64,000 nucleotides of DNA from Planctomycetota bacterium. Its GTDB lineage: Bacteria; Planctomycetota; J058; JAJDCQ01. Positions 53,158 through 61,839 of the stretch are shown piece after piece (the first letter of the stretch is position 1; every line of letters begins with the position of its first letter). A model generated the notes under the pieces. The model ran no database searches, was not told the origin of the DNA, and was given only the letters and a program-made list of their open reading frames with translations. Made by a program: the position numbers and the translations under genes. The stretch covers positions 50,491 through 114,490 of the forward strand of contig JAJDCQ010000224.1 of the NCBI GenBank assembly GCA_029260755.1, read 5' to 3'.

Positions 53158-54933
53158 CTATCGCGTCGGGTCGAGAGCGCCGACCGTGAAGGCCAGCGGG
53201 TAGAGTCGTTCGGAGTACCAGAGGCTGGCGAAGTAGAGCCCGATCGGAGCCGGCGGGAAGTCGCGCCCGCCGGCCGTTCGATCGGCCAGCCAGCGGATGC
53301 CGGCCGCGCGCGCATCCGGGTCGGCGAGCGCGTCGGCGAGCGCCGTCACGGCGAGGGCGGTCTCCTCGATCGTCCCCCAGCCGCCGTCCTCGCCCCGCGC
53401 GCCGAGCAACCAGTCGACCGCGCGACGGCGCGCCGCCTCGGGGATGAGGTCGCCGCACTGAAGCACGCGCGCCGTGCCGTAGACCGGGTTCGCCTGATCG
53501 GACGTCCACGGGTTGCCGAACCAGAGCGGCACCCAGGAGCCGTCGTCGCGCTGCTCGGCGAGGAGGTAGCGGACCGCCCGCTCGGTGCCGCGGTCGACGC
53601 GCCGGACGAGGTCGTCGGGCATCTCCGCCCGCCACGCCCGCCACGCGCGGAGCGCGTGGGCCGTCAGATCGGGGCTGCTCCGGTCGAACGGGAGCTTGCC
53701 CCAGCCGCGGCAGAACGTCGGCATCCCGCCGTCCCGATTCTGGAGGTCGAGGAGCCACCGCACGCCGGCGACGGCCGCCTCGCGGACCTCGCGATCGTCG
53801 TCGCCCGCGCGGAGCTCGCGCAGGGCGAGGAGGGCGCCGGGCGTGTCGTCGGCGTCGGGGACGCCGCCGCTGAGATCGGTCCACGCCCATCCGCCGGGCG
53901 CGCTGCCGGTGTAGGGATGCACCGCCTTCAACTGCTGGCCGAGGAGCCACGCGCGGAGCGCGTCGCGCTCGGCCGGCTCGAACGCATCGGCCCCGAGGGC
54001 CTGGATCGACAGGGTGCTCACCCAGGTCGCCAGGTTGGTGTCGATCGGCCAGCTTCCGTCGTCGCGGACCGATTCCAGGAGAAACCGCACGCCGGCGCGC
54101 GCCACCGGGTGGTCGACCTCGCCGCAGCCGGCCAGGCTCATCGTGACGAAGCTCGTGAGCGGCGCCGCCTCGAGGAACCCGCCCGACGCCGGCTGGATCG
54201 CCTCGAGCACCCGGAGCGTCCGCCGCCGCGTCGCCGCGCGGGCCACCCGCGCGAAGGGGTTCCGGCTCGGCCGGTGGTGGTGCTGGGTGACGCCGATCGC
54301 GATCAGCGCGGGGAGGGCGTAGCTCACCACGGGCAGCCCGAGCCACGCGAAGAGCGAGCGCGGGAACGCGGCGAGCTCGAACGGCAACGCCGGGATCTCC
54401 GCCCACGCCGCCGCGCCCTCGCCGAAGGCGCCCGAGAGGGCGCAGTGGGTGAGGATCGGCACCGAGAAGGTGCGGTCCTCGCCGTACTTCCTCGAGATGG
54501 CGTCGGCGATCACGGTCGCGCTGCGCTCCGGGATCCCGTTCTCGCCGAGCCACGCCGCCGCGCGGGCCGCCGCGTCGGTCTCGCCGTGCAGGAGGAGCGA
54601 CGCCCAGGCGAGCGTCGTCGTGCTGATGTTGGCCGGGCATCCGTCCGCGTCGCCGAAGCCGCCGTCCTCGTTCTGGTCGTCCCGCAGCCACCGGACGCCG
54701 CGCGCGATGATCGCCGCGTCGACCGGCACGCCGCGCCGCCTCACGAGCTCGAGGGCGCAGACCGCCGTCGCCGTCGAGAGCGCGCTCGAGCTGAGCCGTC
54801 CCTCCCAGTGTCCGGACGGCACGCGCTCGGCGAGGAGCGCCGCGCGCGCGGCGGCCGCGAATGCCTCAGGCGAGGCTGAGGTGGCCGAGGGAGAGGAGCG
54901 CGTAGTAGGTGTACTCGCTGTCGAGCTCGTCAT
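53158..54933 (-). CDS. Squalene-hopene-cyclase-like terpene cyclase
   Basis: The 591-residue protein is built of alpha-alpha barrel repeats of the prenyltransferase/squalene-oxidase type, with QW-like motifs (DDQNEDGGFG, SVRDDGSWP, LLDLQNRDGGMP, EQRDDGSWVP, GARGEDGGWG). The class II cyclase acid motif D-x-D-D-T is present as DADDT at 360-364, which supports protonation-driven cyclisation of an isoprenoid. Family members are 620-720 residues, so it is somewhat short. The product is unknown; hopene or squalene chemistry is only one option because no squalene synthase gene is in the window. The ATG at 54933 lies 68 bases inside the upstream gene; the fold begins near residue 37. Confidence 0.85.
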   Translation of the reverse strand: MTSSTASTPTTRSSPSATSASPEAFAAAARAALLAERVPSGHWEGRLSSSALSTATAVCALELVRRRGVPVDAAIIARGVRWLRDDQNEDGGFGDADGCPANISTTTLAWASLLLHGETDAAARAAAWLGENGIPERSATVIADAISRKYGEDRTFSVPILTHCALSGAFGEGAAAWAEIPALPFELAAFPRSLFAWLGLPVVSYALPALIAIGVTQHHHRPSRNPFARVARAATRRRTLRVLEAIQPASGGFLEAAPLTSFVTMSLAGCGEVDHPVARAGVRFLLESVRDDGSWPIDTNLATWVSTLSIQALGADAFEPAERDALRAWLLGQQLKAVHPYTGSAPGGWAWTDLSGGVPDADDTPGALLALRELRAGDDDREVREAAVAGVRWLLDLQNRDGGMPTFCRGWGKLPFDRSSPDLTAHALRAWRAWRAEMPDDLVRRVDRGTERAVRYLLAEQRDDGSWVPLWFGNPWTSDQANPVYGTARVLQCGDLIPEAARRRAVDWLLGARGEDGGWGTIEETALAVTALADALADPDARAAGIRWLADRTAGGRDFPPAPIGLYFASLWYSERLYPLAFTVGALDPTR

Positions 54934-55711
54934 CGGTCCAGTTCCCGACGAAGGAGGTTCCGGTCCAGAGGGTGTCGAGGAAGTCGAGCGACGCCTCCTT
55001 GATCGACGCCCCGAGCGGGACCTTCATCGCCGCGAGGGCGTGGAGCGCCGTCGCCGTCGAGAGGACGTCGGGGATCGGCGCGTCCTTGCCCGCCGCGAAC
55101 CCTCCCTCCGGCCGCGCCCGCGCCAGGAGCCACGCGCCCGTCTCGGCCGGCGGCGGCTCGCCGAGCTGATGGAGCAACGCGACCGCCGCGGCCGTCGTCG
55201 GCGTCATCCCGACGGGGATCGACGCCCGATCCGGGAACGAGCCGTCCTCGAGCCGGAGCGAGGCGATGAACCGGGCGAGCGCGTCGGGCTCGGTCGGCGA
55301 CCGACCGAGGTCCTGACACGCCCCGTAGGCGAGGAAGCTCTCGTAGATGGAGTCGCGTGTCCACGCCGCCTCGATCCGTTCGCCGATCGCGCGCGCCCGA
55401 TCGGGCTCCGCGCCTCCGAGGGCCGCCCAGCACCGCGCCAGGCAGCAGAGATGAATCAGGTCGAGCCCTTCTCCGTCCTCGTGCCGCTCCAGAAACGGGC
55501 GCGCCCGATCGACCGGCAGCTCCTCCCGGAGCGCGATCAGCCCTTCGAGGAGGAAGACGGTGTAGTAGAGGTCGCTCTTCCCGGCCCGGTCCTTCCCGCC
55601 GCCGTCCTCGGCGATCTGCCCGCGGAGGAACTCCGCGACGCGCTCAGCGGCTTGCTGCAGCAGGTCGGGCGCCAGCCTCGCGACCTGCAGCATTTGCAGC
55701 CTCAAACTCAC
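54866..55711 (-). CDS. Prenyltransferase/squalene-oxidase-repeat protein, partner cyclase
   Basis: The 281-residue helical repeat protein contains YYTVFLLEGLIAL, LRLEDGSFPD, ARPEGGFAAGK and SEYTYYALLSLGHL, similar to one half of a class II cyclase or a prenyltransferase beta subunit. I find no D-x-D-D motif, so it is probably non-catalytic alone and may pair with the cyclase downstream. The first start codon (GTG 55711) lies 68 bases inside the preceding gene; ATG 55693 would shorten the overlap. It overlaps the cyclase downstream by another 68 bases, which implies coupled translation. Confidence 0.8.
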   Translation of the reverse strand: MSLRLQMLQVARLAPDLLQQAAERVAEFLRGQIAEDGGGKDRAGKSDLYYTVFLLEGLIALREELPVDRARPFLERHEDGEGLDLIHLCCLARCWAALGGAEPDRARAIGERIEAAWTRDSIYESFLAYGACQDLGRSPTEPDALARFIASLRLEDGSFPDRASIPVGMTPTTAAAVALLHQLGEPPPAETGAWLLARARPEGGFAAGKDAPIPDVLSTATALHALAAMKVPLGASIKEASLDFLDTLWTGTSFVGNWTDDELDSEYTYYALLSLGHLSLA

Positions 55712-57470
55712 CGCAGTATCCCTCGATCAGCTGCTCGCCGAAGATCTTCCCGATGATCCGGCGGAGGAGCCCCTTGAGCGTCGGGCTCGTCAGGAACCGC
55801 AACGACCGGATCGCCTCCTCCTTGTACGCCTCGAGGAGATCGTCCGCCTTCCGGATCACGCCGCGCTCATCCAGGATCCGCCGGAGCTCGCCGGCGACGT
55901 CGTCGTAGCGGACGTCGCCGCGGCAGAGCGATGCGATCAGCTCCTTCTCCTCGCCCTCCTCGGCGCGCCGATGCGCGATCGAGAGGATGAGCGACAGCCG
56001 CACCCGCGAGAGGTCGTCGGTCGTGCCCTCGGGCGCGTCGACGTGGTCCTCGAGGTCGTCGCGGATCTGGTAGGCGATCCCGAGCGCGTCGGAGTACTTC
56101 GCGAGGACGTCGAACGTCGCCGCGTCGGCGCCCGCCAGACACCCGCCCATCCGGAGGGCCACCTCGAACGCCGCCGCCGTCTTCTGGGAGAAGATCCGGA
56201 GCACCTCGAGCGACGGGAGCGGCTGCTTCGGGTCGCTCGTCCAGAGGAGCTCGGCGCCCTGGCCGCGGCTGAGCGTCACGTGGCCGGCGGCGGCCGCCTG
56301 GAGCAGCCCCACCTGGACGGAGGGGTCGAGGTCGAGCTCGCCGAGGAGACGGTAGCCCTCGCCGAGGAGGAAGTCGCCGACGTTGAGGGCGACCGGAACG
56401 CCGACCTCGCTGTGGAGCGTCGGCGCGTCGTAGCGGGTGTCGTCGTCGTCCTCGATGTCGTCGTGGACGAGCGAGGCCTTGTGGAAGCACTCGATCGCGA
56501 CGGCGACCTTCTTCACCGCGTCGGTGATGACCGGGTCGCCCTCGACCCGGTCCGCCTCGAGGGCGAGGAACGTGCACACGGCCAGGAACGGCCGCCAGCG
56601 CTTGCCGTCCTTGGCGAGCCAGTCGCGCGCGATCCGCGCCGTGTCGTCCTCGGGCGCGCCCATGAGCGCGTCGAGCGAGTCGGCCTGAAACCACTCGCGG
56701 ACCGTCGCCTTGAGCCCGTCGAGGTCGAGGCGGTAGGTCTTGTCGTCGCTCGTGAGGTGGATCAGGTCCCAGACCCAGTCGAGGTCGACGTTCGTGTTGA
56801 TGCAGTCGTCCTGGAGCAGCGGGATCGCGACGCCCGGGATCGCCGCCGCCTCCATGTGGGGGAAGCACTTCTCGAGGACATTGATGCAGCTCACCCCGAC
56901 GACGGCGTCGATCTTGCCCGTCTCGATCATCGCGCGGACGATCGCCGAGCCCTCGGCGACGAGCACCGCGTAGCCGAGGCGCTCCGCCTCGACCGTCAGG
57001 TCCTCGATGGAGCAGAGGCCGCACTCCTTGCAGAGCAGGCCGAAGTCGTCGAACGGCGCAGGGCACTTCTCCTCGACGCGGAGGCACTTCGGAACGAGGA
57101 GCAGCCGCCGCTCGTAGGGGACGGTCGCGAGCGCGTCCTTCCAGGCGGCGTTGCCGACCAGGATCGCCGCGAAGTTCGCGTACTTCGGGTCGAGGCCGGC
57201 CTCGTCGAGCATCGCGCTCGCGTGCTCGACGAGCTCATCGAGGCTGATCGGCGGGACGATCCCGAGGCGCGCGATCCGCTCCTCCGCCATCCGTTTGAGC
57301 TGCGCCCGGACGAGCTTGTCGCCCGGGATGTTCGACTGCACCTCGCGCGCCCGCTGCCGCGGGACCGGCGCGGGGAGCGTCACCAGCGGCAACGGTCGAC
57401 CGCCCGCGGGCGGCGGGCCGACGATCGCGGCGGGCGTCTCGTCGCCCGTCTCGGTTCGCTTCTGAATCAT
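55644..57470 (-). CDS. DUF116 / polyprenyl diphosphate synthase fusion
   Basis: The N-terminal half (about 50-240) is a cysteine-rich domain resembling DUF116, with C129, C136, C147, C150, C153, C195, C202 and C223 and the block PFDDFGLLCKECGLC; an iron-sulfur site is likely. The C-terminal half (about 275-590) is an E-type trans-prenyl synthase: first aspartate motif HDDIEDDDDTR (D337, D338) and second motif QIRDDLED (D471, D472, D475). It would elongate allylic diphosphates with isopentenyl diphosphate. The fusion is unusual: DUF116 is otherwise met, as I recall, near lipoyl-related and heterodisulfide-reductase-type genes. It overlaps the partner cyclase gene by up to 68 bases. Confidence 0.88.
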   Translation of the reverse strand: MIQKRTETGDETPAAIVGPPPAGGRPLPLVTLPAPVPRQRAREVQSNIPGDKLVRAQLKRMAEERIARLGIVPPISLDELVEHASAMLDEAGLDPKYANFAAILVGNAAWKDALATVPYERRLLLVPKCLRVEEKCPAPFDDFGLLCKECGLCSIEDLTVEAERLGYAVLVAEGSAIVRAMIETGKIDAVVGVSCINVLEKCFPHMEAAAIPGVAIPLLQDDCINTNVDLDWVWDLIHLTSDDKTYRLDLDGLKATVREWFQADSLDALMGAPEDDTARIARDWLAKDGKRWRPFLAVCTFLALEADRVEGDPVITDAVKKVAVAIECFHKASLVHDDIEDDDDTRYDAPTLHSEVGVPVALNVGDFLLGEGYRLLGELDLDPSVQVGLLQAAAAGHVTLSRGQGAELLWTSDPKQPLPSLEVLRIFSQKTAAAFEVALRMGGCLAGADAATFDVLAKYSDALGIAYQIRDDLEDHVDAPEGTTDDLSRVRLSLILSIAHRRAEEGEEKELIASLCRGDVRYDDVAGELRRILDERGVIRKADDLLEAYKEEAIRSLRFLTSPTLKGLLRRIIGKIFGEQLIEGYCGEFEAANAAGREAGARPAAASR

Positions 57471-57543
57471 CCCCTGGCTCTCGTCTCTCTGTCGTCTCTC
57501 GTGGGTGCGAGCGGTGCGGCGGTGCGTCGGTTCCCGGCGTCGG

Positions 57544-58779
57544 CTAGGTGTACGCGCCGAAGCCGAAGAACCAGTTCTTCTTCGCGAAGCGGTAGATGAA
57601 GTTCTCCTCGGGCACCTCGAAGCCCGGGTCGTCCTGACTCGGGCGGGACTCCATCGCCTCGAGCTCGGCCATCGCCCCGCGCCGGAGCGTCGTGTCGCGG
57701 GCGCCGTGGCGCTCGACGACGTCCTTCAGGAGGTCCGGCCGCTCGAGGACGACGCAGCCGCGCGTCGCCGAGGCGGCCGTCTTCCGGAAGTCGGCGAGCA
57801 GCTTCGACTCGGTGAGCGTCTTGTAGAGGTCGCCGTCGTTGTCGTGGATCGACTCGGTCGCGAACTGCACGATCGGGCACGGCTCGACGTCGCCGAACGG
57901 GCTGATGTGGTGGCTCACCCCGGTGGCGGCCGGGCAGAGCGCCTCGCCCTTGTCGTCGTAGTAGGCGTCGACGACCGCGATCGGCTTGCGGTTCCGGACG
58001 TCCATCACGAACCGCCGGAGCGTCCGGACCTGCTCGCGGCGCAGGGCGAGCTCGGGGTTCGCGTCGGGGCCGACCGCCCGGTAGGTGTGGAACCAGACGT
58101 AGTGGACGCCCATCGCGATCAGGCGGTCGATCCACTCCTCGCGGACGAGGTCGTCGAAGTTGCTCTGACAGACGCTCGTCGCGACGCCGGTGATCAGGCG
58201 GTTGCGGACCGCGTTCTCGATCCCGGCCAGCGTCCGATTGAGGACGCCCTCGCGTCCGCGGCGGACGTCGCTGACGATGTCGGTCCCCTCGACGCTGATG
58301 AGCGGCGTCGCGTTGCCGACCCGACGAAGACGCTTCGCCGTCTTGTCGGTGATCGTGTGGCCGTTGGTGAAGATCTGGAAGTAGCAGTCGGGGTGCGCCT
58401 CGAGCACCCGGAAGAGGTCCGGGTGGAGGAACGGCTCGCCGCCGAGGATCCCGAAGAAGCTGTTGCCGTGGCTCTTCGCGTTGCGGATGAGGCGGTCGAG
58501 ATCCTCGAAGCTGATCAGGTGCTGCGGCTTGTCGACGTCGACCCAGCAGCCCTGGCAGCGGAGGTTACAGCTGTTGGTGATCGAGATGTGGAGGAACGGG
58601 GGGAAGTGCTTCCCGTCCTTCAGCCGCGCCTTGAAGCGCTGGACCGAACGCATGCCCTTCCAGCCGAAGTTGTAGGCGAACTTCCAGAGGAGGCGCCAGT
58701 CCGCCGTCGTGGCCATGCGATGGCCGAGCGCCGCGGTGGCGATGCCGGTCTGCACGGGGTTGGGGGCGCGAGTCTTCAT
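57544..58779 (-). CDS. Radical SAM enzyme
   Basis: The 411-residue protein has the canonical C-x3-C-x2-C cluster at C71, C75 and C78 in SITNSCNLRCQGCW, followed by GGEPFLHPDLF and TNGHTI segments of the radical SAM barrel. A later CPAATGVSHHISPFGDVEPCPIV-type region (quoted in part) resembles a SPASM-like auxiliary cluster. The hydrophobic/aromatic N-terminus (WRLLWKFAYNFGWKGM) suggests a membrane-near substrate. HpnH, which adds adenosyl to hopene, uses a different motif context, so this is not clearly HpnH. The gene lies 34 bases after the ferredoxin and 73 before the polyprenyl synthase fusion. A radical step on the terpenoid or on a carrier is plausible. Confidence 0.9.
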   Translation of the reverse strand: MKTRAPNPVQTGIATAALGHRMATTADWRLLWKFAYNFGWKGMRSVQRFKARLKDGKHFPPFLHISITNSCNLRCQGCWVDVDKPQHLISFEDLDRLIRNAKSHGNSFFGILGGEPFLHPDLFRVLEAHPDCYFQIFTNGHTITDKTAKRLRRVGNATPLISVEGTDIVSDVRRGREGVLNRTLAGIENAVRNRLITGVATSVCQSNFDDLVREEWIDRLIAMGVHYVWFHTYRAVGPDANPELALRREQVRTLRRFVMDVRNRKPIAVVDAYYDDKGEALCPAATGVSHHISPFGDVEPCPIVQFATESIHDNDGDLYKTLTESKLLADFRKTAASATRGCVVLERPDLLKDVVERHGARDTTLRRGAMAELEAMESRPSQDDPGFEVPEENFIYRFAKKNWFFGFGAYT

Positions 58780-58813
58780 TGACGCTCGGCTCGTTCGCTT
58801 CCTTCGGGACTCA

Positions 58814-59713
58814 CTAGATGCCCCAGTCGTCTTCGGTCGGAGCCGGCTTCGTGTCCGCCACCGTCGTGCTCCGCGCCCGCCGCTTCTCCGCCTTCAGGCG
58901 CGCGCGCTCGGCCCGCGCCTCGATGTCCTCGGCGGACGGGAGCGTCATCAGCACCTCGTCGGGGATGTCGAGGTCCTTCTTCAGCTTCCCGAGGCAGCGC
59001 TTCCGCTCGAGGAGCGCCTTGCTCTCGTCGCGCTCGGTCGAGAAGCGCTCGCGGGCGGAGCGCTGGCGCGTCCGGAGCGACCCGTAGAGGTCGCCGCCGA
59101 GGAGCGTGCTGATGTCGACCTTCATCGCCTCGCGCTGGATGTCCTCGGCGCGGACGACGTCGCCGTTGATCGGCCCCTTCCGGTACTTCGGGAAGAGGAT
59201 CGCGACCTCGGGGCAGACGCGGCTGCACGCGGGGCAGTCGGTCTTGCAGTTGTCCTCGTTCTGGACGGTGATCTCCTGCTTCCCGTCGACGCCGTAGACG
59301 TCGAAGAGGCAGAACGTGAGGCACTGAAGACAGTTGGTGCAGCGATCGTAGTCGATCACCGGGAACCACGGCTTCCACGCGGTGAGGTCGCGCGCGCCGG
59401 TCTCGCCGCGGACCTCGCGGGCGACCTCCACGACGCCCTCGGCCGGGACGCCCGTGACGTCGCGGAAGTGGACGGTCGTCTCGCCGTCGAGGCCCCGCGC
59501 CGTCGGCGGGCTCTTCTCGTCGAAGCGGCCGAGGACGAGCATGGTGCGGGCGTCGGCGTCGGCGACGTCGCCGCCGGGCGCGGCGCGGGTGACCTCGAAG
59601 CCCTCGGCGAGGAGCGACGAGATCATCGCGAACCGGTCCTCGTCGGGGAGCGGCTGGCTGCCCGCTCCCTCGTAGACGACGACGCGGAGGTTCTTGCCCT
59701 CGGTGCGGCTCAC
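58814..59713 (-). CDS. Ferredoxin-like protein with two [4Fe-4S] sites
   Basis: The protein has 299 residues from GTG 59713, which overlaps the previous stop (GTGA). The first site is C125-x2-C128-x2-C131-x3-C135 (CTNCLQCLTFC), the second C156-x3-C160-x2-C163-x3-C167-P. An N-terminal domain of about 110 residues (KNLRVVVYEGAG...) has no recognised match, and the C-terminus (210-299) is basic and coiled-coil-like. It probably feeds electrons to the radical SAM enzyme or the reductase in this cluster. The open frame extends upstream to 59848, but that part is arginine-rich shadow. Confidence 0.85.
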   Translation of the reverse strand: MSRTEGKNLRVVVYEGAGSQPLPDEDRFAMISSLLAEGFEVTRAAPGGDVADADARTMLVLGRFDEKSPPTARGLDGETTVHFRDVTGVPAEGVVEVAREVRGETGARDLTAWKPWFPVIDYDRCTNCLQCLTFCLFDVYGVDGKQEITVQNEDNCKTDCPACSRVCPEVAILFPKYRKGPINGDVVRAEDIQREAMKVDISTLLGGDLYGSLRTRQRSARERFSTERDESKALLERKRCLGKLKKDLDIPDEVLMTLPSAEDIEARAERARLKAEKRRARSTTVADTKPAPTEDDWGI

Positions 59714-60075
59714 GATGCGGTCGCCTCCGTCTCGGGCGCCGTCGCCGCGAGGAGGCCGGCGACGATCTCGTCGGCGGGCGCCTCGCGCATGTTGAGCACC
59801 TCGACGCCCTCCTCGGGGAGCGGCGTCTTCGCGCCGTGGAAGAGCCACTTCACCGCGCGCGGGAAGCAGGCCGCGATGCGGACCGGCCCCCCCTCGGCGA
59901 TCTTCGCCAGGGCCGGATCGCTCCGGGCGGCCATGTCGCAGAGGTCGGCGACGGCGTCGAACGCGACGCCCGAGTCGCAGAGCTGCCGGAGGACGTCGCC
60001 CTTGGTCTCCTCGGGAACGACCTTCGCGTAGGTGCAGTTGCAGTAGAGCACCCGCGGCGTGACGGCGTCGCTCAT
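59710..60075 (-). CDS. Small cysteine protein of the GTPase/ferredoxin cluster
   Basis: The 121-residue protein contains C12-x-C14 (LYCNCTYAK) and further cysteines C33, C46 and C70 (RIAACFPRAVKWLF). This is a possible iron-sulfur or metal site similar in feel to small redox subunits. I do not recognise a named family. Its ATG overlaps the CobW-type stop (ATGA at 60072-60075) and its stop overlaps the GTG of the ferredoxin, so three proteins are translationally linked. Electron transfer or metal handling with those two is the likely setting. Confidence 0.75.
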   Translation of the reverse strand: MSDAVTPRVLYCNCTYAKVVPEETKGDVLRQLCDSGVAFDAVADLCDMAARSDPALAKIAEGGPVRIAACFPRAVKWLFHGAKTPLPEEGVEVLNMREAPADEIVAGLLAATAPETEATAS

Positions 60076-61208
60076 CGGGCCGCCTCCATCCGGTGGGTCG
60101 GCTCCGGGCGCGCGGGGCGGAGCTGCTCGAGGTGATCGAGGGTCGCCGTCACGCCGACCCCGGGCTCGCTTCCTTCGGGACTCGCTGCCAGCGCCGCGAG
60201 CGCCTCGCGCACCGCCTCCTCGAGGAGCTCGGGCGCCGCCTCGGCGCGCAGGTTCACCACCAGCTCGCCCCGCTCGATCCGGTCGAGGAGCGACTCGCGG
60301 AGATCCGGCTCCGCCTCGTCGTGGACGAGGCTCACGACCGAGAGGCGCGTCCCGTCGAGCGGGTCGAGCGTCATCTTGAGATGCGCGATCGAGCCGCCGC
60401 CCGCGCGGACTCTTGTGCGGATCGCGTCGGCGAGGCGAAGCAGCGTCGCGTCCGCCTCGATGAGGCCGTCGCCGTCGGCGGTGAGCTGGAACGTCGCGTT
60501 GCACCAGCCGAGGAGCGCCTCGCCCTCGGCGTAGACGTCGTAGTCGATGTCGAGGGCCGTGTCGCGCTCGTCCTCGGCGAGGAGCGCGTCGAGCCACGCC
60601 TCGACCCCGTCGCCTTCCTTCGCCGAGCAGCGCACGATGCGCGCCTGCGGGAACTCCTCACCGAGCCTCGCCTCGAGGCGATCGATCAGCTCGACCGGGT
60701 GCGCGTCGCACTTGTTGACGACGATGATCCGCGCCTCCTCGAGCTGCTTCCGGTAGACGTAGACGACCTTCTCCGAGAAGCTCCGCCCCTCCTCGAGACC
60801 GAGGATGCGCGCGGCGCGCTTCGGATCGAGCAGCACCGAGAGCGGCGCCACCCGGAACCGATCGCCGTAGATCCGGCGGAGCGGGTAGGAGACGGTCGCG
60901 ACCAGATCGGTGCAGCTTCCGACGGGCTCGGCGAGGAAGAGGTCGGGCGCCGCCTCCCTGGTGAGCGCGTCGGCCGCCTCCAGGAGCGAGGCGAACCGGC
61001 AGCAGAAGCAGCCGCCGGTGATCTCCTCGACGTCGAATCCCTTGGACCGCAGGAGCGTCGTGTCGACGAGGCCCTGGCTCTGGTCGTTGCAGATCAGACC
61101 GACGCGCAGCCCGCGGTCGGTCAGCAGCCGCGCGAGGCGAGCGACGGCGGTCGTCTTCCCCGCGCCGAGGAATCCGCCGATCATGAGGTAGCGTGCGAGG
61201 TCAGTCAT
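60072..61208 (-). CDS. CobW/P47K-family GTPase (metal chaperone-like)
   Basis: The 378-residue protein has Walker A GGFLGAGKTT at 11-20, the family's metal-binding GGCFCC with C67, C69 and C70, and N165-K-C-D168 for guanine recognition. CobW-family proteins deliver metals (zinc, cobalt, iron) to partner proteins using GTP. Their C-terminal domain is usually short; here about 200 residues follow with no histidine-rich tail. Position between a GcvH-like carrier and iron-sulfur proteins suggests metallocentre or cofactor assembly for this cluster. Its start overlaps the GcvH-like stop by 8 bases. Confidence 0.9.
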   Translation of the reverse strand: MTDLARYLMIGGFLGAGKTTAVARLARLLTDRGLRVGLICNDQSQGLVDTTLLRSKGFDVEEITGGCFCCRFASLLEAADALTREAAPDLFLAEPVGSCTDLVATVSYPLRRIYGDRFRVAPLSVLLDPKRAARILGLEEGRSFSEKVVYVYRKQLEEARIIVVNKCDAHPVELIDRLEARLGEEFPQARIVRCSAKEGDGVEAWLDALLAEDERDTALDIDYDVYAEGEALLGWCNATFQLTADGDGLIEADATLLRLADAIRTRVRAGGGSIAHLKMTLDPLDGTRLSVVSLVHDEAEPDLRESLLDRIERGELVVNLRAEAAPELLEEAVREALAALAASPEGSEPGVGVTATLDHLEQLRPARPEPTHRMEAAR

Positions 61209-61680
61209 CGGCTTCCGCGTCGGGGGGTGGCTCGTTCCGCTTTCCGATCATCGCGTCGATGGTCGTATCCAGGACCTGGACGTAGGCGTGCACGTCGACG
61301 CACTCCTCGCCCGGCTGACCCCGCATCTCGAAGAGCCAGCCCTTCACATACGGATCGGTGGCCAGAACGTTGATGTCGGTGTCGAGGGTGGGGTTCCGGC
61401 GCTCGTAGGTCCCCGCCATCGGAGAGAAGAGATCGGTGACCGCCTTGAACCCCTCGAGCCACCCGATCACCTGCCCCGTCTCGATCGCAACGCCCGGCTC
61501 CACCTCGAGATCGAGCTCGACCGCTTCGCCGAGCATCCGGATCGCGAACCGGGTGAGGCCGACCCGCCAGCGCTCGCCCGCCTCGTCGCGCTCGAGCCAG
61601 TAGTGGCCGGCGGTGTAGAGCCGATCTTCGATGAGCGGCGTCGAGAATCGGGACCGGGTGTAGCGGAGCTCCTTGGCCAT
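61201..61680 (-). CDS. GcvH-like lipoyl-carrier protein
   Basis: The 159-residue protein matches the glycine-cleavage H-protein fold: VGLTRFAIRMLGE, then GWLEGFKAVTDLFSPMAG with K79 as the probable lipoyl lysine, then DPYVKGWLFEM (as in the GWLFK-type end of GcvH). GcvH shuttles aminomethyl groups on lipoate; related stand-alone H-like proteins carry other intermediates in sulfur-oxidising systems. No gcvT, gcvP or lipoyl-synthase gene is next to it. ATG 61680 starts the H-like fold; an earlier start at 61737 adds 19 residues. It heads the minus-strand cluster. Confidence 0.86.
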   Translation of the reverse strand: MAKELRYTRSRFSTPLIEDRLYTAGHYWLERDEAGERWRVGLTRFAIRMLGEAVELDLEVEPGVAIETGQVIGWLEGFKAVTDLFSPMAGTYERRNPTLDTDINVLATDPYVKGWLFEMRGQPGEECVDVHAYVQVLDTTIDAMIGKRNEPPPDAEADD

Positions 61681-61839
61681 GAAGGCGGCATCATACCGAG
61701 CGTGCGCGGCGGCATCTCCGATGAATCCACACCTCACTACTGCCTTTTACAGAACATTGACGCCCACAAACCCCGAACGACCCCCAGCGCTGCGCGGACG
61801 CCTAGCCGGAAGCCCGCGCCGGCCGTATCATCGGGCGCC
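61681..61839. other. Divergent promoter region of the terpenoid/lipoyl cluster
   Basis: The 159-base spacer separates the GcvH-like gene from the adenylate-forming ligase gene and includes an AT-richer patch (61730-61780). On the plus strand TTGACG at 61757-61762 is a fair -35 without a good -10. On the minus strand TAAAAG near 61745 is a possible -10. A shared control region for both arms is likely. Confidence 0.45.

Noticed and set aside
57544..58779. Radical SAM gene called HpnH
   Set aside because: The cluster motif context (NSCNLRCQGCW) and the SPASM-like region differ from HpnH, and no other hopanoid-modifying gene is present. The neutral name is safer.
61201..61680. True glycine cleavage H protein
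   Set aside because: The fold and lysine fit, but no gcvT/P/lpd genes are adjacent and the partners are redox and GTPase proteins, so only GcvH-like is claimed.
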